From: Oerskovia turbata
Lineage (GTDB): Bacteria > Actinomycetota > Actinomycetes > Actinomycetales > Cellulomonadaceae
Direction: 5' to 3'
NCBI RefSeq assembly: GCF_000718325.1
Contig: NZ_JOFV01000002.1
Coordinates: 1-64,000, forward strand
DNA length: 64,000 nucleotides
Position numbers and translations under genes: made by a program. Under the pieces are notes generated by a model, which saw only the letters and a program-made list of their open reading frames with translations, was not told the DNA's origin and did no database searches. Of this stretch, positions 1 through 10,900 are shown in pieces. Positions within the stretch are counted from its first letter, which is position 1. Each line of letters opens with the position of its first letter.

Positions 1-124
1 CAAACGATGCGCGCCACACGCCCACGCAGGACAATTGGCATTAACTATCAAGCACACTGTTGAGTTCTCAAGCAACCGACACGCACCGACTCCAACCCGC
101 TTCCAGGCCTTCACTCGGGGCAAC
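1..124 (-). other. Probable pre-16S rRNA leader
   Basis: The minus strand carries TTGAGAACTCAACAGTGTGC (71 to 52) followed by AATGCCAATT further on. This TTGAGAACTCAA-AGTGTG block is the conserved antitermination/processing leader found upstream of 16S rRNA in many actinobacteria. The region is AT-richer than its surroundings and has no credible coding frame. The rRNA gene would begin to the left of position 1. Stretch 160-364 holds no gene that I can support. Confidence 0.6.
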
Positions 125-130
125 TTCTCT

Positions 131-159
131 AACCTACCAGACTCATTCCCGCGTCTCAA
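131..159 (-). promoter_or_regulatory. Probable rRNA operon promoter
   Basis: Reading the minus strand, a -35 box TTGAGA (154-159) and a -10 box TAGGTT (131-136) are separated by exactly 17 bp. Transcription would run leftwards out of the window. The leader motif downstream (near 52-71) is of the kind that precedes actinobacterial 16S rRNA. The promoter is seen directly; its link to an rRNA operon is inferred, since the 16S gene itself lies outside the window. Confidence 0.7.
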
Positions 160-364
160 CTTCGCCGTTGCTGGTGAAGGGGAGCCGCCTGAGCCGACCG
201 CCCCGACGACTCCCGCGACACACAGAGGCGTCCTGAGAAGATCTGAGGGGTGGCCACCCGAGGGATCCAGCCACTTCGCGGCGGCTCCGGGGAGCTTCGC
301 AGTGGTGTCTGTTCCTCCCTGCCGGGCTGACTTCGAGAAGACTACGGGGCGCCCCTCGCCTCCG

Positions 365-1990
365 TCAACTCGCCTCCCGGAACCGCAGCCGGTCCCCCGG
401 CCGAAGCTGCGCGGCGACGTCGAGCGCGCCGGCACGGACGACGCCGATCACGGGATAGCCGCCCGTGACGGGATGGTCACGGAGGAAGAGGACAGGGTGC
501 CCGTCGGGTGGGACCTGGATCGCGCCGGGCACGAGCCCCTCGCTCGGCATCTCGCCGCTCCGACGTCCGATCGGCGGACCCGAGAGCCTGAGGCCCACCC
601 GGTTGCTCGCGTCCGACACCTCGAACGTCGAGCCCAGGAGGTCGCACCAGGCGTCGTCGTCGAACCACTCGTCCCGCACCCCGCGGCGCACCGCGAGCTC
701 GACCGCCCCCGCCGCCGCGGCACGGGGCGCCACCATCTCGACCACGGGCAGGAGTGCCGGTCGCGGCCCTATCGCCAACCGGTCCCCCGCACGCAACGGC
801 GTCGGCCCCAGACCGGCGAGGACGTCGGACGAACGCGAACCCAGCACGGGCGTCACGTCGAAGCCGCCGCGCACGCCAAGATAGGTCCGCGTCCCGCGCG
901 CGGCGTACCCAAGGTGCAGCTCGGCTCCCGGGCGCACATCGAGCAGGGCCTGCATGCCGACCGACGTGCCGTCGAGCACTGCCGGCGCCGCCGCGCCCGC
1001 GAGCGCGATCGTCGCCCGCTCGTGGAACCTCAGGGCCAGCCCGCCGAGGGTCACCTCGAGCGCTGCGGCGGAGCCGTCGTTGGCCAGCAGGCGGTTGAGC
1101 AGGCGCAGCGCTCCCTGGTCTGCGGCGCCCGACCTCCCGACCCCCGACGACGCCCAGCCGGGCCGCCCCTCGTCCTCGACGAGCGTCAGCGGCCCGGTCG
1201 CAAGAACCTCGACGCCACCTGCACGGTCACCCTCGGCGAGCCGTCCGTCACTGTCGACGGGTAGCGCGTCATCCCCGGCGCGCTCCCGGTCACCCCCGGC
1301 GGCAGCTGCGTCACCCCCGGCGTCGCCCGGCAGCCGGTCGACCTCTCGGAAGCGCACCCTCGTCCCCGCGGTCAGCAGCGCGGGCGGGTCACGGTCGAGG
1401 TCGAACAGCTCGACGTCGGTCCGGCCGAGCAGGCGCCACCCCCCGGGCGTCGCACGGGGGTAGACCGCCGTGAGGTCGCCCGCGAGCGCGACCGAGCCGG
1501 CGGGGACCCGGGTCCGCGGGGTCGCGAGGCGTGGCGCGGCGATCGTCGGGTCGACCTCGGTCAGGTAGGCGAAGCCCGGCATGAAGCCGCCGAACGCGAC
1601 GACGTACTCCCGTGCGCTGTGGCGCGCCACCACCTCGGCGACGGACAGCCCTGCCCACGCGGCGACGTCGGGCAGGTCCGGCCCGTCGTAGACGACCGGG
1701 ACCTCCACGAGGCCCCCCTCCCCCTGCTGCGCGACCGCGCCCCGTGACTCCCACGCGGCCCGGACCGCGTCCTCGACCCGCGCCAGGTCCGCGGTGGTCG
1801 CCACGTCGTCGAGCAGCACGAGCACCGTGCGCGCCGCGGGCACGACGTCGACGACGCCCGGCACGTCCACGCCGCACAGCGCGGCGGCCAGCGCGTGCAC
1901 GTCGTCGAGCCCCGCGAGGTCGACCATGAGGGCGTGGTCGCCGAACACCCGGACGCGTGGGCCCACATCGGGCCGGGTGGGCGTGGTCAC
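365..1990 (-). CDS. pxpBC: 5-oxoprolinase subunits B and C, fused
   Basis: This 541-residue protein joins two subunits that are separate in Bacillus and E. coli. The PxpB (KipI-like) half, about residues 10-220, has YVVAFGGFMPGFAYL and PRTRVPAGSVALAG. After an Ala/Gly/Asp-rich linker (about 222-265), the PxpC (KipA-like) half has LVEDEGRPG and the SEGLVPGAIQVPPDG...GGYP block. With PxpA it forms the ATP-dependent oxoprolinase that opens 5-oxoproline to glutamate. The GTG start is chosen because it overlaps the pxpA stop (GTGA) and matches the start of PxpB homology. The frame stays open upstream into pxpA, but that translation is low-complexity shadow. It should be cytoplasmic and co-transcribed with pxpA. 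Confidence 0.9.
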   Translation of the reverse strand: MTTPTRPDVGPRVRVFGDHALMVDLAGLDDVHALAAALCGVDVPGVVDVVPAARTVLVLLDDVATTADLARVEDAVRAAWESRGAVAQQGEGGLVEVPVVYDGPDLPDVAAWAGLSVAEVVARHSAREYVVAFGGFMPGFAYLTEVDPTIAAPRLATPRTRVPAGSVALAGDLTAVYPRATPGGWRLLGRTDVELFDLDRDPPALLTAGTRVRFREVDRLPGDAGGDAAAAGGDRERAGDDALPVDSDGRLAEGDRAGGVEVLATGPLTLVEDEGRPGWASSGVGRSGAADQGALRLLNRLLANDGSAAALEVTLGGLALRFHERATIALAGAAAPAVLDGTSVGMQALLDVRPGAELHLGYAARGTRTYLGVRGGFDVTPVLGSRSSDVLAGLGPTPLRAGDRLAIGPRPALLPVVEMVAPRAAAAGAVELAVRRGVRDEWFDDDAWCDLLGSTFEVSDASNRVGLRLSGPPIGRRSGEMPSEGLVPGAIQVPPDGHPVLFLRDHPVTGGYPVIGVVRAGALDVAAQLRPGDRLRFREAS

Positions 1991-2772
1991 CGCCCGATCG
2001 CCTGCACGACGACGCCGCTCGCCTCGAGCGCCCGGCGCACCTCGGTCAGGAGCGCGACCGCGCCGGGGGTGTCGGAGTGGACGCAGACCGAGTCGGCCTC
2101 GACCGCGATCTCGCTGCCGTCGGAGGCGACGACGACCCCCTCGGTCACGAGGCGCAGCGCGCGGTCGGCGACCTCGACCGGGTCGTGCAGCACCGCGCCC
2201 GGCGTCCCCCGGGGCACGAGCGACCCGTCGGGCGCGTAGCCGCGGTCGGCGAAGACCTCGTGCACCACGGGCAGCCCTGCCTCCCGGGCGAGCCGCAGCA
2301 CGGCCGAGCCGGACATCCCGACGATCGGCAAGGTCGCGTCGTAGGCCACGACCCCGTCGACGACAGCGCGAGCCTGCTCCACGTGCCGGACGATCGCGTT
2401 GTACAGCGCACCGTGCGGCTTGACGTACCGGACGCGGTCGCCTGCGAGGCGCGCGAAAGCGTCGAGGGCGCCGATCTGGTAGACGACGTCGGCCGTCAGC
2501 TCGGCGGGCGTGACCGCCAGGAACCGGCGCCCGAAGCCCGCGAGGTCGCGGTAGGCGACGTGCGCGCCGATGCTCACGCCCCGCTCGACGGCCACGCTCG
2601 TGGTGGCGCGCATGATCATCGGGTCCCCCGCGTGGAATCCGCACGCGACGTTCGCGCTGGTCACCAGACGCAGGAGGGCGTCGTCGTCCGCGAGCGCCCA
2701 CGGCCCGAACCCCTCGCCCAGGTCCGCGTTGAGGTCGATGCGGCGCGCGTCGGGCGCCGGGAGGTGCGTCAT
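1987..2772 (-). CDS. pxpA: 5-oxoprolinase subunit A (LamB/YcsF family)
   Basis: The 261-residue product opens with RIDLNADLGEGFG, the signature of the LamB/YcsF family, and continues with ANVACGFHAGDP and YVKPHGALYN, which line the active site. The length is typical. PxpA is the hydrolytic component that acts with PxpB/C to convert 5-oxoproline, a damage product of glutamine and glutamate, to glutamate. The ATG at 2772 is preferred over the upstream in-frame start at 2931 because homology begins immediately after it. A -10-like GATGAT lies 6 nt before it, so the message may be leaderless. Its stop overlaps the GTG of pxpBC, giving a two-gene operon. Confidence 0.92.
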   Translation of the reverse strand: MTHLPAPDARRIDLNADLGEGFGPWALADDDALLRLVTSANVACGFHAGDPMIMRATTSVAVERGVSIGAHVAYRDLAGFGRRFLAVTPAELTADVVYQIGALDAFARLAGDRVRYVKPHGALYNAIVRHVEQARAVVDGVVAYDATLPIVGMSGSAVLRLAREAGLPVVHEVFADRGYAPDGSLVPRGTPGAVLHDPVEVADRALRLVTEGVVVASDGSEIAVEADSVCVHSDTPGAVALLTEVRRALEASGVVVQAIGR

Positions 2773-2893
2773 GTCCCCATCATCGCCGAGAGCACGCGCG
2801 TCGGTCGTGACCCACGGGCCACGACCGGCTGGGCTGTGCTGGTCAGGTGCTCTCTGGTGCTCGTCTCGTGCTGTCGGAGCGCGTCGGAGCGCG

Positions 2894-3085
2894 TCAGGCC
2901 ATCGACGGCTCGGCGTCGACCAGGTCGGCACGGATGTCCTCCCGCAGCTGTGCCGTGGGTTCGTGACCGTGCTTGCTGATCATGTGGTCGTACGCGGCGT
3001 CGAGGACCTCCTCCTCCTCGCCGGCGATCGTCAGCGTGCAGTTGATGACGCTGGGTGTGGTCCGACAGTCGACCATCTTCCTCAT
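2894..3085 (-). CDS. Small DUF1059-like protein
   Basis: This 63-residue acidic protein starts with MRKMVDCR and has a central TIAGEEEEVLDAAYDH segment and the SKHGHE motif. It resembles the DUF1059 family of short stand-alone proteins with no known function. A clear SD (GGGGAGG, 9 nt before the ATG) supports the start. No signal peptide or membrane segment is visible, so it is presumed cytoplasmic. It is divergent from the GNAT gene to its right and separated from pxpA by about 120 bp. Family assignment is by pattern only. Confidence 0.72.
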   Translation of the reverse strand: MRKMVDCRTTPSVINCTLTIAGEEEEVLDAAYDHMISKHGHEPTAQLREDIRADLVDAEPSMA

Positions 3086-3264
3086 GTGTTCTCACCTCCC
3101 CTCACGCGGTCCCCGTCGTCGGGGCTCCGGCGGGGGCGGCGTCCGTGGGCTGGGCGGGCGACGTCTCCGGTCCTTCCACCGTCCTCCCGGCGGGGCGAGG
3201 TGTCAACGGCCCGACGGCGGGACGCCCCTCCCGCTCGTCGGTGCGGCCGGGTAGATTCCCGCGG

Positions 3265-3849
3265 ATGACGACCTCCCTGCGCACCGCGACCCCCGCCGAC
3301 GCCGATAGCCTCGCGGCGCTGGCCGCGATCACGTTCCCGCTCGCGTGCCCACCCGGTGCGGACCCGGCGGCGGTCGCCGAGCACGTCCGCACGCAGCTCT
3401 CCCCGGAGAGGTTCGTCGCGTGGACCGCGAGCGCCGACCACACGCTGCTCGTGGCCGAGGCGCTCGGGTCCCCGGGGTCGCCCGACGGGGGTGCCGGCGC
3501 GTCCGACGACGCCGGAGGCCTGGTCGGCTATGCGCTGCTCGTGCGCGGCGTGCCCGTCGACGCGGACATCGTGGCCGTCGTGGGCGACGAGCCGAGCGTC
3601 GAGCTGTCGAAGATCTACGTGCACCCCGCGTCCCAAGGCACGGGGGTCGCGAGCTCGCTCCTGCAGGCCGCGCTCGACGCGGCACCGGCCCTGGTCCCGG
3701 ACCGGGCCGTGTGGCTCGGCACCAACGGGCAGAACGCACGGGCCCAGGCGTTCTACCGCAAGCACGGGTTCGAGCTCGCGGGCACCCGCACGTACGTGGT
3801 GGGCGGCGAGGCGCACGACGACGTCGTCATGGTGCGCCCGCTGGGCTGA
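3265..3849 (+). CDS. GNAT family N-acetyltransferase
   Basis: The product has 194 residues. Motif A is partly recognisable around SKIYVHPASQGTGVASSLLQAAL (about 118-140), where QGTGVA is the acetyl-CoA pyrophosphate loop. NGQNARAQAFYRKHGF (about 158-173) is the usual motif B end of GNAT enzymes. The substrate cannot be told. The start is set by ATG 3265, which lies 7 nt after a TAGATT -10 box without an SD, so the transcript is probably leaderless. The gene converges with the membrane-anchored protein at 3903. Confidence 0.85.
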   Translation: MTTSLRTATPADADSLAALAAITFPLACPPGADPAAVAEHVRTQLSPERFVAWTASADHTLLVAEALGSPGSPDGGAGASDDAGGLVGYALLVRGVPVDADIVAVVGDEPSVELSKIYVHPASQGTGVASSLLQAALDAAPALVPDRAVWLGTNGQNARAQAFYRKHGFELAGTRTYVVGGEAHDDVVMVRPLG

Positions 3850-3861
3850 GCGGCGGGGCGT

Positions 3862-3928
3862 GGCGTCACCCTCGGCAGGGTCGGGCGTCACCCTCGGCGG
3901 GGTCAGTGGTCACCCTCGGCGGGGTGGG
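3862..3928. repeat. Three tandem 22-bp repeats between convergent genes
   Basis: The core GTCACCCTCGGC(A/G)GGGT recurs at 3865, 3887 and 3909 with an exact 22-bp period. Each unit contains CACCC...GGGTG, which can pair as a short hairpin. The third unit encodes the last codons of the minus-strand gene and the second contains its stop codon. The array may act as a bidirectional terminator, or be a slippage-generated expansion. Confidence 0.75.
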
Positions 3929-4706
3929 CGGCGCCGTCGCCCGCGTCGTCGGGGTGGAGCGGGAGGAACACGTGGACGTGTCCCTGGTCGGCGCCGACGC
4001 TCAGCTCGTCGAGCTGGGTCGCGGCCATGGCCCACGTGTCGGCGGCCCGCAGCCGCAGGTCGGCCGCGAGCGCCAGGATCTCGGTGCGGGTCGGCTCGGC
4101 CGCGCCCTCGGCCAGGACGAGCGCGTCGACCGTGTCGCCCAGCAGCACGATCGAGACCCCCAGCCCGTTGCGCGTGACGTTGTACCCCGACGCCCCGGTG
4201 GGCAGCGCCTCGGCCTCGGTCGTCAGGGCCGCGAGGCCCTCCTGCCACGTCGCGACCTGCTCGGGCGTCGCGGGGATCCCGGGTGACCCGTCGAGCGGCA
4301 GCACCACAGACAGGTCGTTCATGGTCGGGACGAGGCGCTCCTGCGCCGAGAGCGCGAAGTCGGTCACGACGCCCAGGTTCTCGGCGTCGCGCGCGGCCTC
4401 GGCGGCCTCGAGCTCGGCCACGCGCGCAGGGTCGACGGCGTACGCGCCGGACGCTCCGCCGTCGGGCCCTCGCGTGAGCGCCCAGGAAGCCACCGCGACG
4501 CCGACACCGACGACGACCGCGGCGACCACGAGCCACACGCGACGAGCACGCGAGAGGTTCCGCGGCCACTGGGCGTGTTCGCGCTCCGGCGGCCGCGGGC
4601 GGGGACGACCGGCACCGTCCCCGGACCGGGGGCCCGCTCCCCGAGCGGTCGCCGACCGGGCCGCGAGGTCCGCCTTGCTGCGTCGTGCTGCGGTCTTCTG
4701 CGCCAC
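3903..4706 (-). CDS. Single-pass membrane-anchored protein, unknown function
   Basis: The 267-residue protein has a basic, Arg/Pro/Ser-rich cytoplasmic N-terminus (about 1-55), one transmembrane helix (RVWLVVAAVVVGVGVAVASW, about 57-76) and an extracytoplasmic Ala/Glu/Leu-rich helical domain. I recognise no family. GTG 4706 is chosen because an AGGA sequence lies 9-10 nt upstream and the more upstream in-frame start would add low-complexity sequence. The C-terminal codons fall inside a 22-bp tandem repeat, so the last residues may vary between strains. It faces the GNAT gene tail to tail. Confidence 0.7.
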   Translation of the reverse strand: MAQKTAARRSKADLAARSATARGAGPRSGDGAGRPRPRPPEREHAQWPRNLSRARRVWLVVAAVVVGVGVAVASWALTRGPDGGASGAYAVDPARVAELEAAEAARDAENLGVVTDFALSAQERLVPTMNDLSVVLPLDGSPGIPATPEQVATWQEGLAALTTEAEALPTGASGYNVTRNGLGVSIVLLGDTVDALVLAEGAAEPTRTEILALAADLRLRAADTWAMAATQLDELSVGADQGHVHVFLPLHPDDAGDGAAHPAEGDH

Positions 4707-4835
4707 GGGTCGGTTCCTGTCTGTCGGGGGCGGGAGCGTGCCGACGCGAGCGTCTGGCACGAGATGAGGGCTCGACGAGGACGAGCCGACGAGAAGGCCT
4801 GCCGGGAGGGTCGGCAGGGACGCGCTGTCGGGTGC

Positions 4836-4904
4836 GGCGCGTCGTCCGGCCACGACCGGCCGGACGACGCGCCCGGCAGGCGCCGCCCCGAGAGGGCGAC
4901 GCCT
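4836..4904 (-). terminator. Double hairpin after giant ThuA protein 1
   Basis: Two inverted repeats follow the stop at 4917. One is 4878-4904 (AGGCG-CGCCC arms, one mismatch, 5-nt loop). The other is 4836-4873 (perfect 16-bp stem, 6-nt loop ACGACC). There is no long T-run, as is usual for high-GC actinobacterial terminators. They end the ThuA1 transcript and separate it from the next minus-strand gene. Confidence 0.7.
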
Positions 4905-4916
4905 ACCGTTCGTGCA

Positions 4917-7900
4917 TCAGCCGCAGGACGCGGCCGCGTAGTCGACCGTGTAGGTCGACGTCCGGTCCCCGATCGTCGCGACGACCGTGGCGGAACCCGC
5001 CTCGACCGACGTGGCGCGCGAGGCGAACGACTGCGACGCGGACTTGCCCGGGGCGACACCCGTGAAGGTCTTCGTCCCGAACGGCGTGCTCACCTTGATC
5101 GTCGCAGGCGCGTCGTCGGTGTTGACGACCCGCACGTTCACGAGCACCTTGCCCGCCGTGCACTGCGTGCGCGGCGTGACCTCGACCGTGACCCCGCCCT
5201 CGACCGGCGGCACCGAGAGGGTGAGCGGCTCGCTCACGTTCCCGGCGACGTCGACCGCGCGGTACGAGACCTCGACGGCCCCGTCCCCGACGACGACGGG
5301 CTCGGTGTACTCGAGCCACTCGTCCGCAGGGGTGTCGGTGAGGCGGTACTCGACCCGGGCGAGGCCCGAACCGGTGTCCGCGCCCGCCAGGGTGACCGTG
5401 CGCTCGGACAGCTCGGCCGTCGCGGTCGGTGCCGTGGCGTCGATCTTCACCACGTGCACGACCTCCTGCGACACGTTGCCGGCCTCGTCGCTCGCGCGGA
5501 AGGTGAGCGAGTGCTCGCCACCCTCCGTGAGCGCGATGCCGCCCGTGTACGGGGCCCAGTCGGCGCCCGCGGCCTTGACCTCGATCGACGGCGTCTGCGA
5601 GACGTCGTCGGTCGCGGTCGCGGTGACCGTCACGGCCCCGGTGTTCCAGCCGGACGCGCCGGCTGCCGGGTCCTGGGCGACCGCCACGACGGGCGCCTGC
5701 GTGTCCTCGTCACCCGTGGTGACGTGGAACCAGTCGAACGCGACCGTCACAGGGACCTCCTGCTCGGGGCCGATGGCCACGAGACCGAAGGACGTCAGCG
5801 CCGCGTCGTTGGTGACCGGGGCCCCGAGGGACGTCCAGTTCACCCCGCCGTCGCTGACCCAGCCCTGGTAGGTGTTGCCCACCTTCTCCATGCGCAGGTA
5901 CCAGTAGCCCGACTCGGTCGTGTCGGCGATCTCGAGCTGACGGTTGCCGCCGCTCGAGGCCGCGTTCTTCTCCGACGCGAGCTCGGCACCCAGGTTGAGC
6001 GGGGTGCCCGGCTGGTTCTTGGCGACCACGTCGAGCTTGACGTAGTTGTCGTCGTCGCCGTAGGCCATCAGACCGGCGTACTGCCAGCGGTGCAGCAGCG
6101 GCGCCTTGAAGCGCGTCTCAGCGACCCAGTCACCCTCGGGGGCTGCCTGGAGCACGAAGTTGCGCGGGCTGATCGGGTTCTGGTTGTTGATGTCACCCGG
6201 CTGCGTGGTGATGCGCAGCTCGCCACCGGCGACCTCGACCTTCGAGTCGTCGTAGCGGACCACGTTGTTCCAGCGGCAGCCGTCGAGCGCGGTGCCGTCG
6301 AACTCGTCGGACGGCTCACGGGAGCCGTCGTCGTCCGAGTCCGGCGTGACCGTGAACCAGTCGACCAGGGCGACCGAGTCGGCCGTCCCCGTGTCACCCG
6401 CGGCGATGACGCCGAACGTGGCGTCCGCCTTGACCGGCGCAGAGCCGGCGATCGCGGTCCACGTCTGGCCGTCGGCGGAGTACGCGGCCGTGATGGCCGT
6501 CCCCGTCGAGATCAGCCTGAGGTAGACCGACGACGGGAAGTCCGCCGCGACGTTCGTCTGGCCGTGCCACGTGCGCGCACCGCCGGTCTCGGTCTGGAAC
6601 TCCAGGAAGCGGTTGCCGTTCTGGTTCTTCGTGAACGCGAACTTGGTGTACTCGTCGTCGTTCACGTGCACGAGGAGACCCGCGTGCTGCCAGTGCCGTG
6701 CGAGCGGGACCTCGACCTTGGTCTGGATCTCCCACGCCCCGGCGGGTGCCGGCTGGCCCAGGTAGCTGATCGGGCCCGGGACCGCCTCGTTGATGTCGCC
6801 CTGGACGACGGGCAGGACCGCCTTGCCGTCCGCGACCGTGATCGACGTCCCGGGTGCGGTACGCACCACGGTCCAGCGACCGGTGTTGATGTCCGCGGCG
6901 TCGAAGTCGTCCGACTTCTGCGCCGCGCACTGCGGCGGGGTGTCCGTCCCGGGCTCGGTCGGGTCGACCGGGTCGTCGTCGAACGAGAAGTCCTGGAACT
7001 CGACCGCGCTCTGGTTCGAGCTGTGCGCCGTCACGAAGAGACCGACGTCCTGGACCGACGCCGCTCCCGGCAGGGACACCGGGTCGCCGATCTGGGTGAA
7101 GTTCTCGCCGTCCTTGCTCCACGACGCGGTGTACAGGTCACCGTCGCGCTCGATCCGCACCCACGCGGGGTAGCTCGTCGAGCTCGCCGCCGTCGACGAC
7201 ACGAGCTGCCCCGCAGCGTTGCCGCGCAGCCACTCGAAACCACCGCTCGGGCGGATGCCCAGGGCCGCGTAGCCCGGCGACTTGCCCGGCTGCGTCACGT
7301 CGTTGCGGACGATGAGACCCGCCTTGGCGGACCCGTTGGAGTTGCCCTGGCTGTTGACCTTGACCGTCGCGGACCACTTCTCGTCCGCACCGGCCTCCTT
7401 GTAGATGGCCGAGTACTCGTCGGTGCCCTGCCACATGTTGGCGCCTGCGGAGGACACGAGGTACTTGCCCTCGGACAGCTGCTCGAACGTGCCGTTCGCG
7501 TTGGTGAAGGTCTTCATGCCGGCGAACAGGTCACCGACCTGGGCCATGACGATGCGGGACTTCGTGGTGAGCCCCTTGTCGTTCGTCGCGACCGCGGTCA
7601 GCTTGTAGTAGTTGTCCGCGGTGACGTTCCACGTCGTCGAGTACGGCGCGGACGTGTCCGTGCCGATCGACTGGCCGTCGACGAAGAACTCCACCTGGGT
7701 GACCGTGTTCTCGGCGTCCGTCGCGTCCGCCGAGACCGTGATCTCGCCCTGCTCGAGCTGGACGCCCGGCTCGGGAGCGGTCACGACGACCTCGGGACGG
7801 GTCGTGGCCGAGATGCCCTTGCCGTGCGCCTCGATGAAGTTCAGGCGACGCTCACCCGCACCGGGGAACACGACGTACAGCGTGAAGCTCTCGCCCGGGT

Positions 7901-10900
7901 CCGCCACGTCGACGCGCACGTCGGTGAAGGTGCCCAGCCCGGTCTCCGGGACGGAGGCCGTGGCGAGCAGCTCGCCGTCGGGAGCGTCACGGCGCAGCTC
8001 GACGGTGCCCGCCTCGGCTGCCGAGACGCGCAGCGACAGGGCGCTGATCTGGTGGAGGTTGAACGGGTCGTACGAGGACCAGGCCCCGTCCTCGCCCGTG
8101 ATGACGGACCCACCGCCCTCGACGTCCCGGCTCGCGAGCTGGGTCGTGCCCTCGGACGCGGTGTGGAACTCGGCCTCGCGCTTCTTGCCGAACACCAGGG
8201 TCGTGTCGGAGCCGGTCAGCGCGGGCACGTCGCCCTCGCCGCCACCGTCCGTGTACCGGGCGTCGAGCACGTAGAACACGTTCATGTCCTCGCCGTGCCC
8301 ACCGCCCAGGCCGGTCTCGACCGAGCCCGTCGTGCCGTGGAGCGGCTCGGACGGGTGCGCGTGGGCGTCGTGCCCGAGCGCCGGCTGGATGATGACGTTC
8401 TCGTCGACGATCGAGGAGTCCTCGGCGTCGCTGACCTCGACGTCCCAGTCGATCCGGTCGCCGAAGTCGAAGAACGACCCGGTCGGCGGCAGGTTGAAGT
8501 CGACCTCGGGGCGCGTGTTGCCGACCGTGATCGGGACCGTGGCGGTGCCCACCTTGCCCGACGGGTCGCTCACCGTCAGGCGGGCGTCGTAGACACCGTT
8601 CGCGGTGTAGGTGTGGCTCGGGGCCACCTCGGTCGAGTCGGTCGTGCCGTCACCGTCGAAGTCCCACGCGTACGTGAGCGCCTCGTTCTCGGGGTCGGTG
8701 CTCGCGGCGCCGTCGAACGTGACCGTGAGCGGGGCCGTGCCCGAGTCCGGCGTGGCCGCCGGCGTGGCGATCGGGGAGCGCGAACCGGAGACGTAGTCGA
8801 TGCGGTGCAGACCCGAGTTCGGGTTGTCGCGCCCGAACCCGCCGCCCCAGTCGAGCACGTAGAGCGCACCCTCGGGGCCGAACGTCGAGTCGATCGGCGC
8901 GAGGAACTGCTCGTTCGACAGGAACGGGTTGACCTTCTCGACAGCAGCCCCCTGGGGCGTGGTGTCCTTCAGGTCGATCGAGTACATCTTGTTGCGCGCC
9001 CACTCGTAGAAGAACGGCTTGCCGTCGTAGTACTCGGGGAACTTGGTGTCCGACACGAGGTCCGCGTCGTAGCTGTAGAACGGACCGCCCATGGGTGCGA
9101 GCCCGCCGCCGGCGTTGATGATGCCGGGGGCCGACGTGCGCTGGTAGCCGTAGTACATGTCCGCCGGCTGGGCGGCGGGCAGCTGCGTCAGACCCGTGTT
9201 CAGGATCGAGTCGTTGACGGGGTTCGCGCAGTCGAAGTTCGCGCCGACCGTGACCGGGTTGGTGCGGTAGTCGACGTCACGGAACGGCTCGTTCTTGCCC
9301 ATGCACAGGGGCCAGCCGAAGAAGCCCGGCTCCTGGATGAGGTTCCACTCGGCGATGCCCGCGGGACCGCGGTTCGCCAGGTTGTCGGAGCCGTTGTCCG
9401 GGGAGTAGTCGGCCACGCCGAGGTTGCCCGTGGCGGGGTCGATCGTGAACCGGAACGGGTTGCGGAAACCCATCGCGTAGATCTCGGGCAGCGTCTTCTC
9501 GGTGCCCGGGGCGAACAGGTTGCCCTCGGGGATCGAGTACGTGCCGTCGGCCTCGGGGTGGATGCGGAGCACCTTGCCCCGCAGGTCGTTGGTGTTGGCC
9601 GAGGTCGCGCGTGCGTCGTGCAGGCGCCCGTCACGCTCCGAGAGCGGGGCGTAGCCGCCCGAAGGCTCCGAGTGCGGGTTCACGTCGTCGCCCACGCCGA
9701 TGTACAGGTCGCCGGTGCGGTCGTCGAAGATCAGGCTGCCGCCCGTGTGGCCCGGCTCGTCGGGCAGGCGCCCGGCCGGGACCTCGATGAGGATCTTCTC
9801 CGAGGCCGGGTCGATCACGGTGCCGCCGGGACCGCCGTCGGTCACGGTGAAGCGCGAGATCCGGTTGAAGAAGTTCTCCGGGTTCGTGTCGTCGGCCGAG
9901 GCCGGCGAGTAGTACTGGTACAGGTACCCGTTGGTCGCGAAGTCCTTGTCGAGCGCGATACCCAGCAGGCCGTCCTCACCGCCCGAGTACACGGGGATGG
10001 TGAGGGCGGTCGTCGTGTTCTGGGTGCGCGGGTCGTAGACGCGGATCTGTCCGCGCACGAGCTCGGTGAAGAACACGCGGCCGTCGGGTGCGACGTCCAT
10101 GCCGAACGGTGCGCTCGTGTTGGTGTCGAGCGCGACCTTCTCGAACTGGCCCCAGTCGGTGCCGCCGCAGTCGCCGGCCACCTGGCCGGACGCCCACTGG
10201 ACGCCGCCCACGATGTGCTGGACCAGGTCCGGCTCACCCGTGAAGTGCGCACCGAAGTGGCCCATGCCGGTCATCCAGGCGCGGCCGCCGTCGTAGGGCT
10301 TGCACCACGAGATCGGGTGGTCGGCGCCCATCTTGTTGCCGCCCGCGTCGTACGTCGACTCGTCCATCGTGGCGAGCACGTGCGCGCTCCCGCGGACGTT
10401 GGCCGAGTAGTTGTACCACTCGTCGGCGCGGTCCCAGCGCTGGTCGAGGTGGCTCGTCGAGGGGTGCACGCGGTCCTCGACGCGCACCGTGCCGGGCAGG
10501 CCGGGGCTGTTGCCGGTCGCGGCGTGACCGGGCATGAGCGCCCCGATCATGTCGTCCCACCAGCCGTAGTTGCCGCGCATGTCGGTCGCGTTGTGGATCG
10601 CGACGATGCCGCCGCCGGCCTGCTGGTAACGCTCGAGCGCTGCCTTCTGGTCGGCGTTCCACGGGTCGCCCGACGTCTGGAACATCACCAGCGCGTCGTA
10701 CTCCGCGAGGCCTTCGTCGGTGAAGACCGAGGAGTCCTCGGTGTGGTCGGAGGAGATCCCGACGTCGGCGAACGCCGCCTCGAGCACGGGCGTGCCCTGC
10801 GTGATCGCCTCGGTGTGCCGGAACTGGGTCGTCTTGGTGAAGATGAGGACCTTGCGGTCGTCACCGGGTTCGTGTGGTCCGTCGTGGGCAGCAGCCATCG

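Noticed and set aside
35..1264. A 409-codon plus-strand frame at the left edge
   Set aside because: It runs through the rRNA-type leader and opposite pxpBC; composition is shadow-like.
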